Shown piece after piece: positions 1 to 5,828 of a stretch of 7,399 nucleotides of DNA. Within the stretch, counting starts at the first letter, position 1. Each line of letters begins with the position of its first letter. The notes under the pieces were generated by a model, which made no database searches, was not told the origin of the DNA, and worked only from the letters and a program-made list of their open reading frames with translations. The translations under genes were made by a program, and so were the position numbers. This DNA comes from Dehalococcoidia bacterium (GTDB lineage: Bacteria > Chloroflexota > Dehalococcoidia > GIF9 > UBA5629). Where the stretch lies: contig JACNFS010000069.1 in assembly GCA_014384515.1 (NCBI GenBank), positions 1-7,399 of the forward strand, written 5' to 3'.

Positions 1-273
1 ACAGCTCAGGGGCGTTCAAAACTGGATATAATCGCTGGCATCCATGAGGCCATCGGTAGGCGCATGCACAGCCTGGTTAATCAGGTTGGCATGACGCCTC
101 CGGTGGTGATGAGCGGAGGGGTTGCTAAGAATGCGGGTGTGGTACGCGTCTTGGAAAGGCTTCTGGAAACCGAGGTAATCCTGCCGCCGGAGCCACAAAT
201 AGTGGGCGCTCTAGGGGCTGCCTTGTTTGCAGCCGAGGAGATCAAGAGGAATGCAAAAGTGCCAGGTGCCTAG
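1..273 (+). CDS. ATPase activator of 2-hydroxyacyl-CoA dehydratase / benzoyl-CoA reductase, BcrA/BadF/HgdC family (3' end only)
   Basis: This is the last 90 codons of an ASKHA-fold (acetate kinase/hsp70/actin) ATPase that begins before the window. In this family a homodimer or heterodimer bridged by a [4Fe-4S] cluster hydrolyses ATP to drive a low-potential electron into the partner dehydratase or reductase. The visible part has the family's C-terminal signatures: a DIIAGIHEAI helix (residues 9-18 of the visible part), the nucleotide-binding segment MSGGVAKNAGVV (about 37-48), and PEPQIVGALGAALFA near the end. The cluster cysteines lie upstream and cannot be seen. The stop is TAG at 271-273, and the BcrC-like gene starts 47 bases later, which supports one operon. 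Whether it is closer to HgdC (single gene) or to BcrA/BcrD (pair) cannot be decided from this fragment. Family assignment is strong. Confidence 0.93.
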   Translation, partial: TAQGRSKLDIIAGIHEAIGRRMHSLVNQVGMTPPVVMSGGVAKNAGVVRVLERLLETEVILPPEPQIVGALGAALFAAEEIKRNAKVPGA

Positions 274-307
274 CACTGAGACTAGTGTTAAGTCTTAATT
301 CTTAAGC

Positions 308-313
308 GGAGGG
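308..313 (+). promoter_or_regulatory. Ribosome binding site of the BcrC-like gene
   Basis: GGAGGG lies 7 bases before the ATG at 321. This favours that start over the in-frame ATG at 336 (Met6). Confidence 0.8.
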
Positions 314-320
314 ATTCCAC

Positions 321-1466
321 ATGTCAGGAAGCAATATGAAAGACGTTATGAACAGATTCAGGGATGTTGTGGACACGCCTTATGAAAAGCTGAAGTTGTG
401 GAAGGAAGCCAATGGAAAGAAAGTAGTGGGCTGCAGCCCAATGCAGTTTCCTGAGGAGCTGGTACATGCTGCTGGCATGTTGCCCGTAGTGCTTCAGGAG
501 ACTGATGAGGCGATTACCACGGGTTTCTCTTACATTTATCCGTTCTACTGTGGCATCACCCGGAATATTATAGACATCGCCGTGAAAGGTCAGCTTAGTT
601 TTTTTGATGGACTAGTCTACGCTGATATCTGCATTCAGAATCGAAACGCGGCTTGTACGTTGAAGCAGGTCATGCCCGCAAGTTACGTGGAATACGTCCA
701 ACTTCCTACGTCTCTCACCAGAGCCGGTGTCATGGACGATACCATTAGAGAGTTGGAGAGAATCAAGGCAAAGTTGGAGCAGTTGGCCGGGCGCAAGATA
801 GATGACACATCATTGAAACAGAGTATTCTGGTCTTCAATAGGAATCGGTTGCGACTCAGGCAATTGCATGAACTGCGCAGAGCAAATCCCGGTCTGCTTT
901 CCTACCGGGATCTGCAGGTCATAGTCAAATCCAGCATGCTGATGCCAAAAGAGGAGCATACTGAACTTTTGGAAGGCCTGGTGACCCAGTTGGAAAAGAT
1001 GAAGCCATCTTCGCTGGAGGGCAAGAGGCTATTTCTCTCTGGCCACCTTTGTCAGAGCCTAAAGCCTGATATCCTGGACTTGATTGAGGGAGTGGGGGGA
1101 ATCATTGTAGATGATGACCTATATACGGGCTATCGCTATTATGCTGTGGATGTTGCGGTAGACGGGAGCCCTATTCAGGCTCTAGCCAAGCGCTATTTGG
1201 AGAAGTCTCTTCCGGTTCCTACACGAAGCTATCTACCGGCCAGATGGGAGAAGTACCTGGTGGAAAGAGCTAAGGACAGCAGGGCACAAGGCGTAGTTGT
1301 TCTAGTCGCCAAATATTGTGAGCCCCATCTTTTTTCCTATCCCTTTGTCAAAGAGGCCTTGGAGATTGCTGGTGTACCTCACATCATGCTAGAGACAGAG
1401 CACGAGGTCGTCTCTCTGGAGGGAGTCAGAACCAGGCTACAAGCATTTGTCGAGATGTTAAACTGA
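321..1466 (+). CDS. BcrC-like subunit of a benzoyl-CoA reductase / 2-hydroxyacyl-CoA dehydratase family enzyme
   Basis: A 381-residue soluble protein of the HgdB/BcrC/BadD family (2-hydroxyacyl-CoA dehydratase, D-component), close in length to class I BcrC (about 385). Such subunits carry a [4Fe-4S] cluster that takes an electron from the ATPase activator and passes it to an acyl- or aryl-CoA thioester. From the N terminus I see LWKEANGKKVV (26-36), FPEELVHAAGMLPV (43-56), YCGITRNIID (76-85), FFDGLVYADIC (94-104), SGRKI-type AGRKIDD (156-162), LMPKEEH (207-213), LSGHLCQS (239-246), GIIVDDDLYTGYRYY (260-274) and KYCEP (331-335). Cys77, Cys104 and Cys333 match the cysteines of remembered Thauera BcrC and are the likely cluster ligands; Cys244 also aligns. 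After Cys104 the usual C-D-x-I-R-N reads C-I-Q-N-R-N. Its neighbours are the activator (47 bases upstream) and the BcrB-like partner (45 bases downstream). BcrC-like is favoured over HgdB-like by alignment and by the partner's length. Substrate unknown. Confidence 0.88.
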   Translation: MSGSNMKDVMNRFRDVVDTPYEKLKLWKEANGKKVVGCSPMQFPEELVHAAGMLPVVLQETDEAITTGFSYIYPFYCGITRNIIDIAVKGQLSFFDGLVYADICIQNRNAACTLKQVMPASYVEYVQLPTSLTRAGVMDDTIRELERIKAKLEQLAGRKIDDTSLKQSILVFNRNRLRLRQLHELRRANPGLLSYRDLQVIVKSSMLMPKEEHTELLEGLVTQLEKMKPSSLEGKRLFLSGHLCQSLKPDILDLIEGVGGIIVDDDLYTGYRYYAVDVAVDGSPIQALAKRYLEKSLPVPTRSYLPARWEKYLVERAKDSRAQGVVVLVAKYCEPHLFSYPFVKEALEIAGVPHIMLETEHEVVSLEGVRTRLQAFVEMLN

Positions 1467-1497
1467 GGCAAAGCAGTATTGTCAAAGCTACAAGAAC

Positions 1498-1503
1498 AGG
1501 AGG
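1498..1503 (+). promoter_or_regulatory. Ribosome binding site deciding the start of the BcrB-like gene
   Basis: AGGAGG lies 8 bases before ATG 1512. It rules against the longer reading from TTG 1479, because that reading would place this site inside the coding region. Confidence 0.85.
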
Positions 1504-1511
1504 AAACAAAA

Positions 1512-2792
1512 ATGGAGACGCAGGTGAAAGTGCCAAATAGACTGAACAGTGTTTCTCTGATAGGGCAAATGATGGCAGCTTCTTTCGCGGATATTAAGAG
1601 GCAGGCGGCAGAAGGTAAGAAGGTTGTCTGGGCTAACGGTCTGCCTGCTTTTCTTTTGGCGAAGGGGGCGCACATGCCTGTACTTCATGCTGAAGGTCTC
1701 ATCGCTGGTCTTGCGGCGCGAGGGCAGGAAAAACCACTGCAGGATGCCGCCGAGGCTTTTGGCTTGTTGCCTGATGCGTGCTCTTATGCGCGCAGCTTCA
1801 TTGGGTTAGCTAGAATAGCTAAAGGGGATTTTCACCTGGACTCTTCTGTGAACCAAGACGTTTACAGTATGCCAAAGCCAGATCTATATATTAACGTCCC
1901 AGGCGGGGGGTGTGGTACTGGGCGGTTGTGGGGAGACTCCGTGGCCGCTATTTGTGATATACCGGCGTTTCACTTAGAGCCACGCTTTAATTGGGATGAG
2001 TCAGACCTAGAATACAACATAGCAGATTTCATCCGCCAGGAGCAGGAACTCATTGCCCTGATGGAGAGGGTGACTGGACAGCCATATGATTGGAATCATC
2101 TGAAAGAGGTGCTTGAAGAGGTAAAGAAGGCAACCACCTTGCGGCAAGAAATCATGAAGCTATGCCAGCATGTCCCGGCGCCGGCTAGCTTCTTCGATAT
2201 GGCAGCTAGCATAGGCCTTGTTTGTCACCTTGTTGGTATGCCCGGGACTGGGGATTTGCTGCAAAAGATGAAGGGCGAAGTGGAGCAAAGAATTGCTCAG
2301 GGGATTGGTTCCGTGCCTGTGGAAAGGTACCGCCTCTACTGGGATGGCATACTGACCTGGCCCCGGTTGGGGGTGCTCGCCAGGAAGTTTGCCGCGCTGG
2401 ATGCCTGCCTCGTTGTGGGCCCCTATACTCACTTACTCTTCTTGCCGAGAGCGGATATGATTGACCCGGAACGACCTTTAGAGAGCATCGCCTATAATTT
2501 ATGTGATACATGCTCCAATTATGACTATACCTACAGGGCAAAGGCTGTTGCCGACTTCTGTCAAGAATATTCCATCGACGGCCTGATAATGAGTGAAACA
2601 CAGACGTGCCGAGGAATCAATAGCCAAAGCTTTGCTATCATGGATGGAGTGGCCAGGAGGCTTGGCCTCCCGGCGATTACCATCGGTGGAGACTCGTGTG
2701 ATCCAAGGTTCTACAGCGATGCCCAGGTAGATACCCGATTGCAGGCTCTGCTGGAAACGATAGAGGCTAGGAGAAAAGTCAGACAGCTATAG
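1512..2792 (+). CDS. BcrB-like subunit of a benzoyl-CoA reductase / 2-hydroxyacyl-CoA dehydratase family enzyme
   Basis: From the ATG at 1512 this is 426 residues, matching class I BcrB/BadE (about 430) rather than HgdA (about 475). It should pair with the BcrC-like subunit as the catalytic half of the enzyme. The three cysteines expected to ligate its [4Fe-4S] cluster are visible: Cys90 in DACSYARSFIG, Cys134 in VPGGGCGTGRLW, and Cys366 in SETQTCRGINSQS. These line up with D-V-C-T-Y, Y-T-G-C-F and I-K-S-C-N-S in BcrB as I recall it. Other family segments are RYRLYWDGILTWPRLG (272-287), the CDTC pair at 331-334, YSIDGLIM (353-360), LGLPAITIGGDSCDPRFYS (384-402) and a closing TRLQALLE (408-415). 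No signal peptide or membrane segment is seen, so it is cytoplasmic. It is followed after 51 bases by the DUF169 gene. The chemistry could be aryl-CoA ring reduction or dehydration of a 2-hydroxyacyl-CoA. Confidence 0.88.
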   Translation: METQVKVPNRLNSVSLIGQMMAASFADIKRQAAEGKKVVWANGLPAFLLAKGAHMPVLHAEGLIAGLAARGQEKPLQDAAEAFGLLPDACSYARSFIGLARIAKGDFHLDSSVNQDVYSMPKPDLYINVPGGGCGTGRLWGDSVAAICDIPAFHLEPRFNWDESDLEYNIADFIRQEQELIALMERVTGQPYDWNHLKEVLEEVKKATTLRQEIMKLCQHVPAPASFFDMAASIGLVCHLVGMPGTGDLLQKMKGEVEQRIAQGIGSVPVERYRLYWDGILTWPRLGVLARKFAALDACLVVGPYTHLLFLPRADMIDPERPLESIAYNLCDTCSNYDYTYRAKAVADFCQEYSIDGLIMSETQTCRGINSQSFAIMDGVARRLGLPAITIGGDSCDPRFYSDAQVDTRLQALLETIEARRKVRQL

Positions 2793-2826
2793 GCTGCCTG
2801 GAGCGTAATAAGTTTCATAAAACAAA

Positions 2827-2833
2827 AGGAGGT
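2827..2833 (+). promoter_or_regulatory. Ribosome binding site supporting a TTG start
   Basis: AGGAGGT, a near-complete anti-16S match, lies 10 bases before TTG 2844. No ATG exists in frame until Met25 (2916), which has no comparable site, so the TTG is the likely initiator. Confidence 0.75.
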
Positions 2834-2843
2834 AATCTAAGAA

Positions 2844-3620
2844 TTGGAACTACAAAACATTAATGAAGCTTTGAATTCATACATTCGTCCTCAGACGTTC
2901 CCAGTAGCGGTTAGAATGGTTGGTTCAACGAGCGAAATTCCAGAGAAAGCCAGGATGCCCAAACGAGACTTGGGGGTGACCATGCCGGTATGCCAGTGTA
3001 TAGCTTTAGCTCGGCGTTTAGGCTGGCTCATGGCCATGGGCGAGGAGGATATGCTTTGCCCACTCGGGGCGCTCACATTAGGCTTCGTGCCGGCTAAAGA
3101 CAAGTTCTTGGATGGCAGCTTTGAGGAGCCTTTTTGGATAAAGAGTCAGGATATAAGAGCCAAAATGAACCAAAATCTGCCGCGGCTTGAGTACGATAAA
3201 TATACTCACATCGTGATAGCGCCCCTTCATCGAGCCGGTTTTGAACCCGATGTTATCATAGTCTACGGTAATCCAGCCCAAATATCGAGGCTAATACAAA
3301 GCGCTGTTTGTGCAACTGGCGAACCTATTGTTTCCAGCAGTGGGGGCGGTTTTGCCTGCGGCTCAGAGATAACCGTACCGATTCAAACGGGCCAGTGCCA
3401 GGTAATTATGGTTGGTGGCGGTGACCGTGCAATCGCCCAAACACAAGACCACGAGGCTGCTTTCGCGGTGCCCGCGAGCAAAGTGGAGGCACTAGTTCAG
3501 GGGCTTGAAGAGACTCATAAGTCTGGGATGAGGTATCCGACACCTTCTTTCCTCATGTATCAGGCACAATTCCCGCCGGCTTTCGGTGAGCTTATGGACT
3601 ATTTGAGGCAGAGTGACTAG
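2844..3620 (+). CDS. DUF169 family protein (COG2043-like), function unknown
   Basis: A 258-residue soluble protein of the DUF169 family, which has no established reaction. Family-like features are the N-terminal RPQTFPVAVRMVGS (15-28), a cysteine pair in MPVCQCIALARRLG (47-60), EDMLCPLGALTLGF (68-81), HIVIAPLHRAGFEPDVIIVYGNPAQISRLI (122-151), and a glycine-rich SSSGGGFACGSEI (164-176) followed by VIMVGGGDR (187-195). Cysteines fall at 50, 52, 72, 156, 172 and 185. The first three sit in the positions typical of the family and could bind a metal or cluster, but that is inference. The start is TTG with a strong ribosome site. It follows the BcrB-like gene by 51 bases and ends the cassette, which suggests a role in maturing, protecting or supplying the radical enzyme. 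The family call is good; the role is unknown. Confidence 0.85.
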   Translation: MELQNINEALNSYIRPQTFPVAVRMVGSTSEIPEKARMPKRDLGVTMPVCQCIALARRLGWLMAMGEEDMLCPLGALTLGFVPAKDKFLDGSFEEPFWIKSQDIRAKMNQNLPRLEYDKYTHIVIAPLHRAGFEPDVIIVYGNPAQISRLIQSAVCATGEPIVSSSGGGFACGSEITVPIQTGQCQVIMVGGGDRAIAQTQDHEAAFAVPASKVEALVQGLEETHKSGMRYPTPSFLMYQAQFPPAFGELMDYLRQSD

Positions 3621-3627
3621 GCTAGAG

Positions 3628-3653
3628 CTATGGCGCAAAAAGTGCTATAGTTT
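3628..3653 (+). terminator. Possible weak hairpin terminator after the DUF169 gene
   Basis: CTATGGCGC (3628-3636) pairs with GTGCTATAG (3642-3650) over nine positions, two of them G-U in RNA, around an AAAAA loop. It is followed by TTTCCTCATT. The stem falls 8 bases after the DUF169 stop, where an operon end is expected. The T-run is short and broken, so termination would be weak. The 3' arm overlaps the promoter-like sequence listed separately, so one of the two readings may be accidental. Confidence 0.4.
3643..3651 (+). promoter_or_regulatory. Possible extended -10 promoter element for argJ
   Basis: TGCTATAGT matches the extended -10 form TGnTATAAT with one mismatch. No convincing -35 hexamer is seen 16-18 bases upstream. 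Transcription would begin near 3657-3659, only 3-5 bases before the argJ ATG, giving an almost leaderless message. That fits the absence of a Shine-Dalgarno site before argJ. Confidence 0.35.
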
Positions 3654-3661
3654 CCTCATTC

Positions 3662-4867
3662 ATGGACTCTGGGTTTAAGGCCATTTCCTCGGGTACTGCT
3701 ACCTCTCCTCAGGGCTTTCTGGCCGGAGCAGTTCTGTCTGGTATAAGCCGTCAAAAGGAACTCGATTTAGCCATTCTCTATTCTGAGAAGCCCTGTCTGG
3801 CTGCTGGCGTCTTTACTACTAATGCAATTCAGGCGGCTCCGGTAGTCCTTTCTCAAAAGCATCTGCAAGATAGGAGTGCCCAGGCAGTTGTAGTAAACTC
3901 AGGCTGTGCCAATGCCTGCACCGGCGATGCAGGGATGGCTGATGCTGAGGAGACGGCAACCCTGGTAGCGGACAGGCTAAGCATATCACCGGCAGACGTC
4001 CTGGTTGCCAGTACCGGCGTGATTGGTGTGCCGCTGCCTATGGAACGGGTTCGAACTGGTATTCCCAAGATTACGCTTATCAGTGAGGGGGGGCACGAGC
4101 TAGCCAGGGCGATGATGACTACTGACACTTTCGCCAAAGAGATAGCCGTATTTGTTAAAGCCGAGCCAGATGGGTTCACCATTGGCGGTGTGGCTAAGGG
4201 AGCAGGGATGATGCATCCTGATATGGCTACAATGCTTTGTTTCCTGGCCACTGATGCAACAGTAGATGCCGGCTTCCTGCAATCGGCATTGCAAAAGGCG
4301 GTGGATGCTTCCTTCAATATGATTTCCATCGATGGTGATACAAGCCCCAGCGACATGGTGGTGCTTTTAGCCAATGGCTTAGCTCGGGCTGAAACCATAG
4401 ATGACTGCAACGGTGAACGCTTTCAGAAGGCGTTGGATGAGGTTTGCCTTTATCTGGCCAAGTGTATCGCCCGAGATGGGGAAGGTGCTACTAAGCTCAT
4501 AGAAGTCACTGTGGAAGGCGCACTCACTGAAGCTGAAGCTCGCTTGGCAGCTCGTACTATAGTTAGCTCTCCATTGGTTAAGGCAGCTATGCATGGTAAT
4601 GACCCTAATTGGGGGCGTATTGTGGCGGCACTTGGTCGGAGTGGAGCGCAAGTAACTGAGACAAGGTTAGACGTGTATTTGAATGATGTTTGTGTCATGA
4701 AGCAAGGCCGTCCTATGCCTTTTGATAAGCAGAAGGTAAGCCGTAGTCTGGCCAGGAAGGAAGTGTTTTTGAGGTTGTATCTTAACCTTGGTAGGGGCGA
4801 ATCTACTGCTTGGGGGTGCGACCTGTCTGAAGAATATGTTACCATTAATAGCGCTTACACAACTTGA
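3662..4867 (+). CDS. argJ: Bifunctional glutamate N-acetyltransferase / amino-acid acetyltransferase (ornithine acetyltransferase)
   Basis: A 401-residue ArgJ, full length for the family. It moves the acetyl group from N-acetylornithine to glutamate, releasing ornithine and closing the acetyl cycle; many members also use acetyl-CoA. ArgJ is an Ntn-type enzyme that cuts itself into alpha and beta chains before a threonine nucleophile. Here that site is Ala189-Thr190 in KGAGMMHPDMATML (179-192). The oxyanion-hole segment STGVIG is at 117-122, SGCANACTG at 80-88, SFNMISIDGDTSPSD at 217-231, ARDGEGATKLIEV at 270-282 and HGNDPNWGRIVAALGRSG at 311-328. The conserved C-terminal N-x4-T end (Asn396, Thr401) is intact. 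No Shine-Dalgarno site precedes ATG 3662, and no better in-frame start is close by. It is the first arg gene here; argB follows after a 184-base gap filled with repeats. Dual versus ornithine-only activity cannot be told from sequence alone. Confidence 0.97.
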   Translation: MDSGFKAISSGTATSPQGFLAGAVLSGISRQKELDLAILYSEKPCLAAGVFTTNAIQAAPVVLSQKHLQDRSAQAVVVNSGCANACTGDAGMADAEETATLVADRLSISPADVLVASTGVIGVPLPMERVRTGIPKITLISEGGHELARAMMTTDTFAKEIAVFVKAEPDGFTIGGVAKGAGMMHPDMATMLCFLATDATVDAGFLQSALQKAVDASFNMISIDGDTSPSDMVVLLANGLARAETIDDCNGERFQKALDEVCLYLAKCIARDGEGATKLIEVTVEGALTEAEARLAARTIVSSPLVKAAMHGNDPNWGRIVAALGRSGAQVTETRLDVYLNDVCVMKQGRPMPFDKQKVSRSLARKEVFLRLYLNLGRGESTAWGCDLSEEYVTINSAYTT

Positions 4868-4884
4868 TTAGGAGTGTTTGCTTG

Positions 4885-4917
4885 TCACCTTGAGCGATAG
4901 CGAAGGGCTCAGAATGA
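4885..4917. repeat. Short imperfect palindrome of a dispersed intergenic repeat (TGAGCG...GAAGG...CTCAGAATGA type)
   Basis: TCACCTTGAGC (4885-4895) and GCTCAGAATGA (4907-4917) are inverted repeats matching at 8 of 11 positions around an 11-base loop. The last 16 bases of this unit (4902-4917) recur exactly at 5017-5032. The wording resembles dispersed palindromes common between genes in many bacterial genomes, by recollection rather than search. Confidence 0.65.
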
Positions 4918-4926
4918 TACGGAGTT

Positions 4927-5010
4927 GTCTTTGCGAGGAGCGTAAGCGACGAAGCAATCTCGGAGGAAGAGGGCGGCTATCAGATTGCGTCGCTTCGCTC
5001 GCAATGACAG
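4927..5010. repeat. Long imperfect inverted repeat (TTGCGAGGAGCG...GAAGCAATCT type)
   Basis: The left arm (about 4927-4961) and right arm (4981-5010) pair as TTGCGAG, GCGACG and CAATCT blocks. The left arm carries extra bases (3, 1 and 3) that would bulge, and the loop is about 19 purine-rich bases. Read on the minus strand, this wording gives the nonsense peptide CHCERSDAI, a familiar mark of this repeat type. It lies between argJ and argB; as RNA it would form a large stem-loop that could slow transcription or protect a 3' end. Confidence 0.75.
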
Positions 5011-5016
5011 AACGGG

Positions 5017-5032
5017 GAAGGGCTCAGAATGA
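5017..5032. repeat. Direct repeat copy flanking the long palindrome
   Basis: GAAGGGCTCAGAATGA here is identical to 4902-4917. The two copies bracket the 4927-5010 palindrome, as if one repeat type had been inserted next to or into another, or as if one half had been duplicated. The copy ends 19 bases before the argB start. Confidence 0.75.
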
Positions 5033-5051
5033 CCGGTAGGATTGCTGAACA

Positions 5052-5828
5052 ATGAAGACTCTTGTCATTAAAATTGGCGGTAGCACTCTGGGCAAAAGCG
5101 ATACCACCGTTGAGGATTTGGTGACGCTCCGGAAGAAGGGCATGCCGCTGGTGGTGATTCACGGCGGTGCTCAAGTGGTGACCGACTGGCTCACCCGGTT
5201 AGGCATCTCTACTAGCTTTGTTCGGGGGCTAAGGATAACCGATTTGGAGACGTTGCCGGTGGTTACTGCAGTGCTGGCTGGTCTGGTTAACAAGGAATTG
5301 GTATCAGCCATCTGGCGTTTGGGAGGCAAAGCTGCAGGTTTAAGCGGCGCTGACGGCGGATTAATCGTGGCCAGGAATAGAACGCCTGACCTCGGGTATA
5401 CTGGTGAAGAACTGGAGGTTAATGCTGCTTTGCTGGAGACGTTGCTAAACGCAGGCTATATCCCGGTAATAGCACCGATAAGTCTGGGCTCATTGGAGAA
5501 GTCGGGTGAGGATACTAATTTGCTTAACGTTAATGGTGATACTGCTGCCGGTCAGATCGCCGCAGCTTTGAATGCAGATAAACTTGTTTTCCTGACCGAC
5601 GTCCCGGGCCTCTGTGATAGCTCCAATAAACTGATTCGCAGGCTAAGCCCTGATGATGCCCGAGAATTGCTTGCCTCTGGTGTCGCTTCAGGAGGTATGG
5701 CGGCCAAAATCGAGGCTTGCCTCGCAGCCTTGACCAAGGTGCCTGTGACCCGGATTATCGATGGCAGGGTACCTCATGCTTTGCTCAGTGAGATTGAAGG
5801 CAAGGGAGATGGCACAACAATTGGTTAG
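5052..5828 (+). CDS. argB: Acetylglutamate kinase
   Basis: A 258-residue amino-acid-kinase-fold enzyme that phosphorylates N-acetylglutamate with ATP, the second step of ornithine synthesis. Visible motifs are VIKIGGS (5-11, with Lys7 in the phosphate-binding role), VIHGGAQ (35-41), substrate-loop RGLRITD (58-64), GLSGADGG (96-103), LLNVNGDTAAGQIA (157-170, with the conserved Asn and Asp163), LVFLTDVPGL (178-187) and GGMAAKIEACLAAL (214-227, with Lys219). The start is firm because an in-frame TGA lies at 5046-5048, two codons upstream. The protein therefore begins directly at the KIGG strand and lacks the N-terminal helix found in arginine-inhibited hexameric kinases. It has the E. coli-like length. 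Only a weak TAGGA precedes it by about 10 bases. The 3' end overlaps argD by 20 bases. Confidence 0.97.
   Translation: MKTLVIKIGGSTLGKSDTTVEDLVTLRKKGMPLVVIHGGAQVVTDWLTRLGISTSFVRGLRITDLETLPVVTAVLAGLVNKELVSAIWRLGGKAAGLSGADGGLIVARNRTPDLGYTGEELEVNAALLETLLNAGYIPVIAPISLGSLEKSGEDTNLLNVNGDTAAGQIAAALNADKLVFLTDVPGLCDSSNKLIRRLSPDDARELLASGVASGGMAAKIEACLAALTKVPVTRIIDGRVPHALLSEIEGKGDGTTIG

Noticed and set aside
288..305. TTAAG / CTTAA inverted repeat between the activator and BcrC-like genes
   Set aside because: Only five A/T-rich pairs, an 8-base loop and no T-run. It is too weak for a terminator, and the genes look co-transcribed.
1479..1511. Upstream TTG start for the BcrB-like gene
   Set aside because: The strong AGGAGG at 1498-1503 serves ATG 1512. 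The extra 11 residues look like translated ribosome-site sequence.
2656..2670. Perfect GGAGGC-TTG-GCCTCC hairpin
   Set aside because: It lies inside conserved coding sequence of the BcrB-like gene (Arg-Arg-Leu-Gly-Leu-Pro) with no T-run, so chance and codon use explain it.
321..2792. Calling the pair HgdAB (2-hydroxyglutaryl-CoA dehydratase)
   Set aside because: Subunit lengths and cysteine contexts fit BcrC and BcrB better, especially the 426-residue larger subunit. Dehydratase activity is still not excluded.
3853..4410. Long minus-strand open frame of 185 codons inside argJ
   Set aside because: It lies wholly antisense to a well-conserved argJ, has low-complexity Ser/Ala/Thr/Pro composition and no recognisable family. 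It is a shadow of argJ codon use.
4980..5174. Minus-strand open frame ending in CHCERSDAI
   Set aside because: This peptide wording is produced by the palindromic repeat, and the frame runs into argB on the opposite strand. It has no ribosome site.
5761..5808. Longer argD starting at ATG 5761
   Set aside because: It would overlap argB by 68 bases, has no clear ribosome site, and adds residues not found in ArgD.
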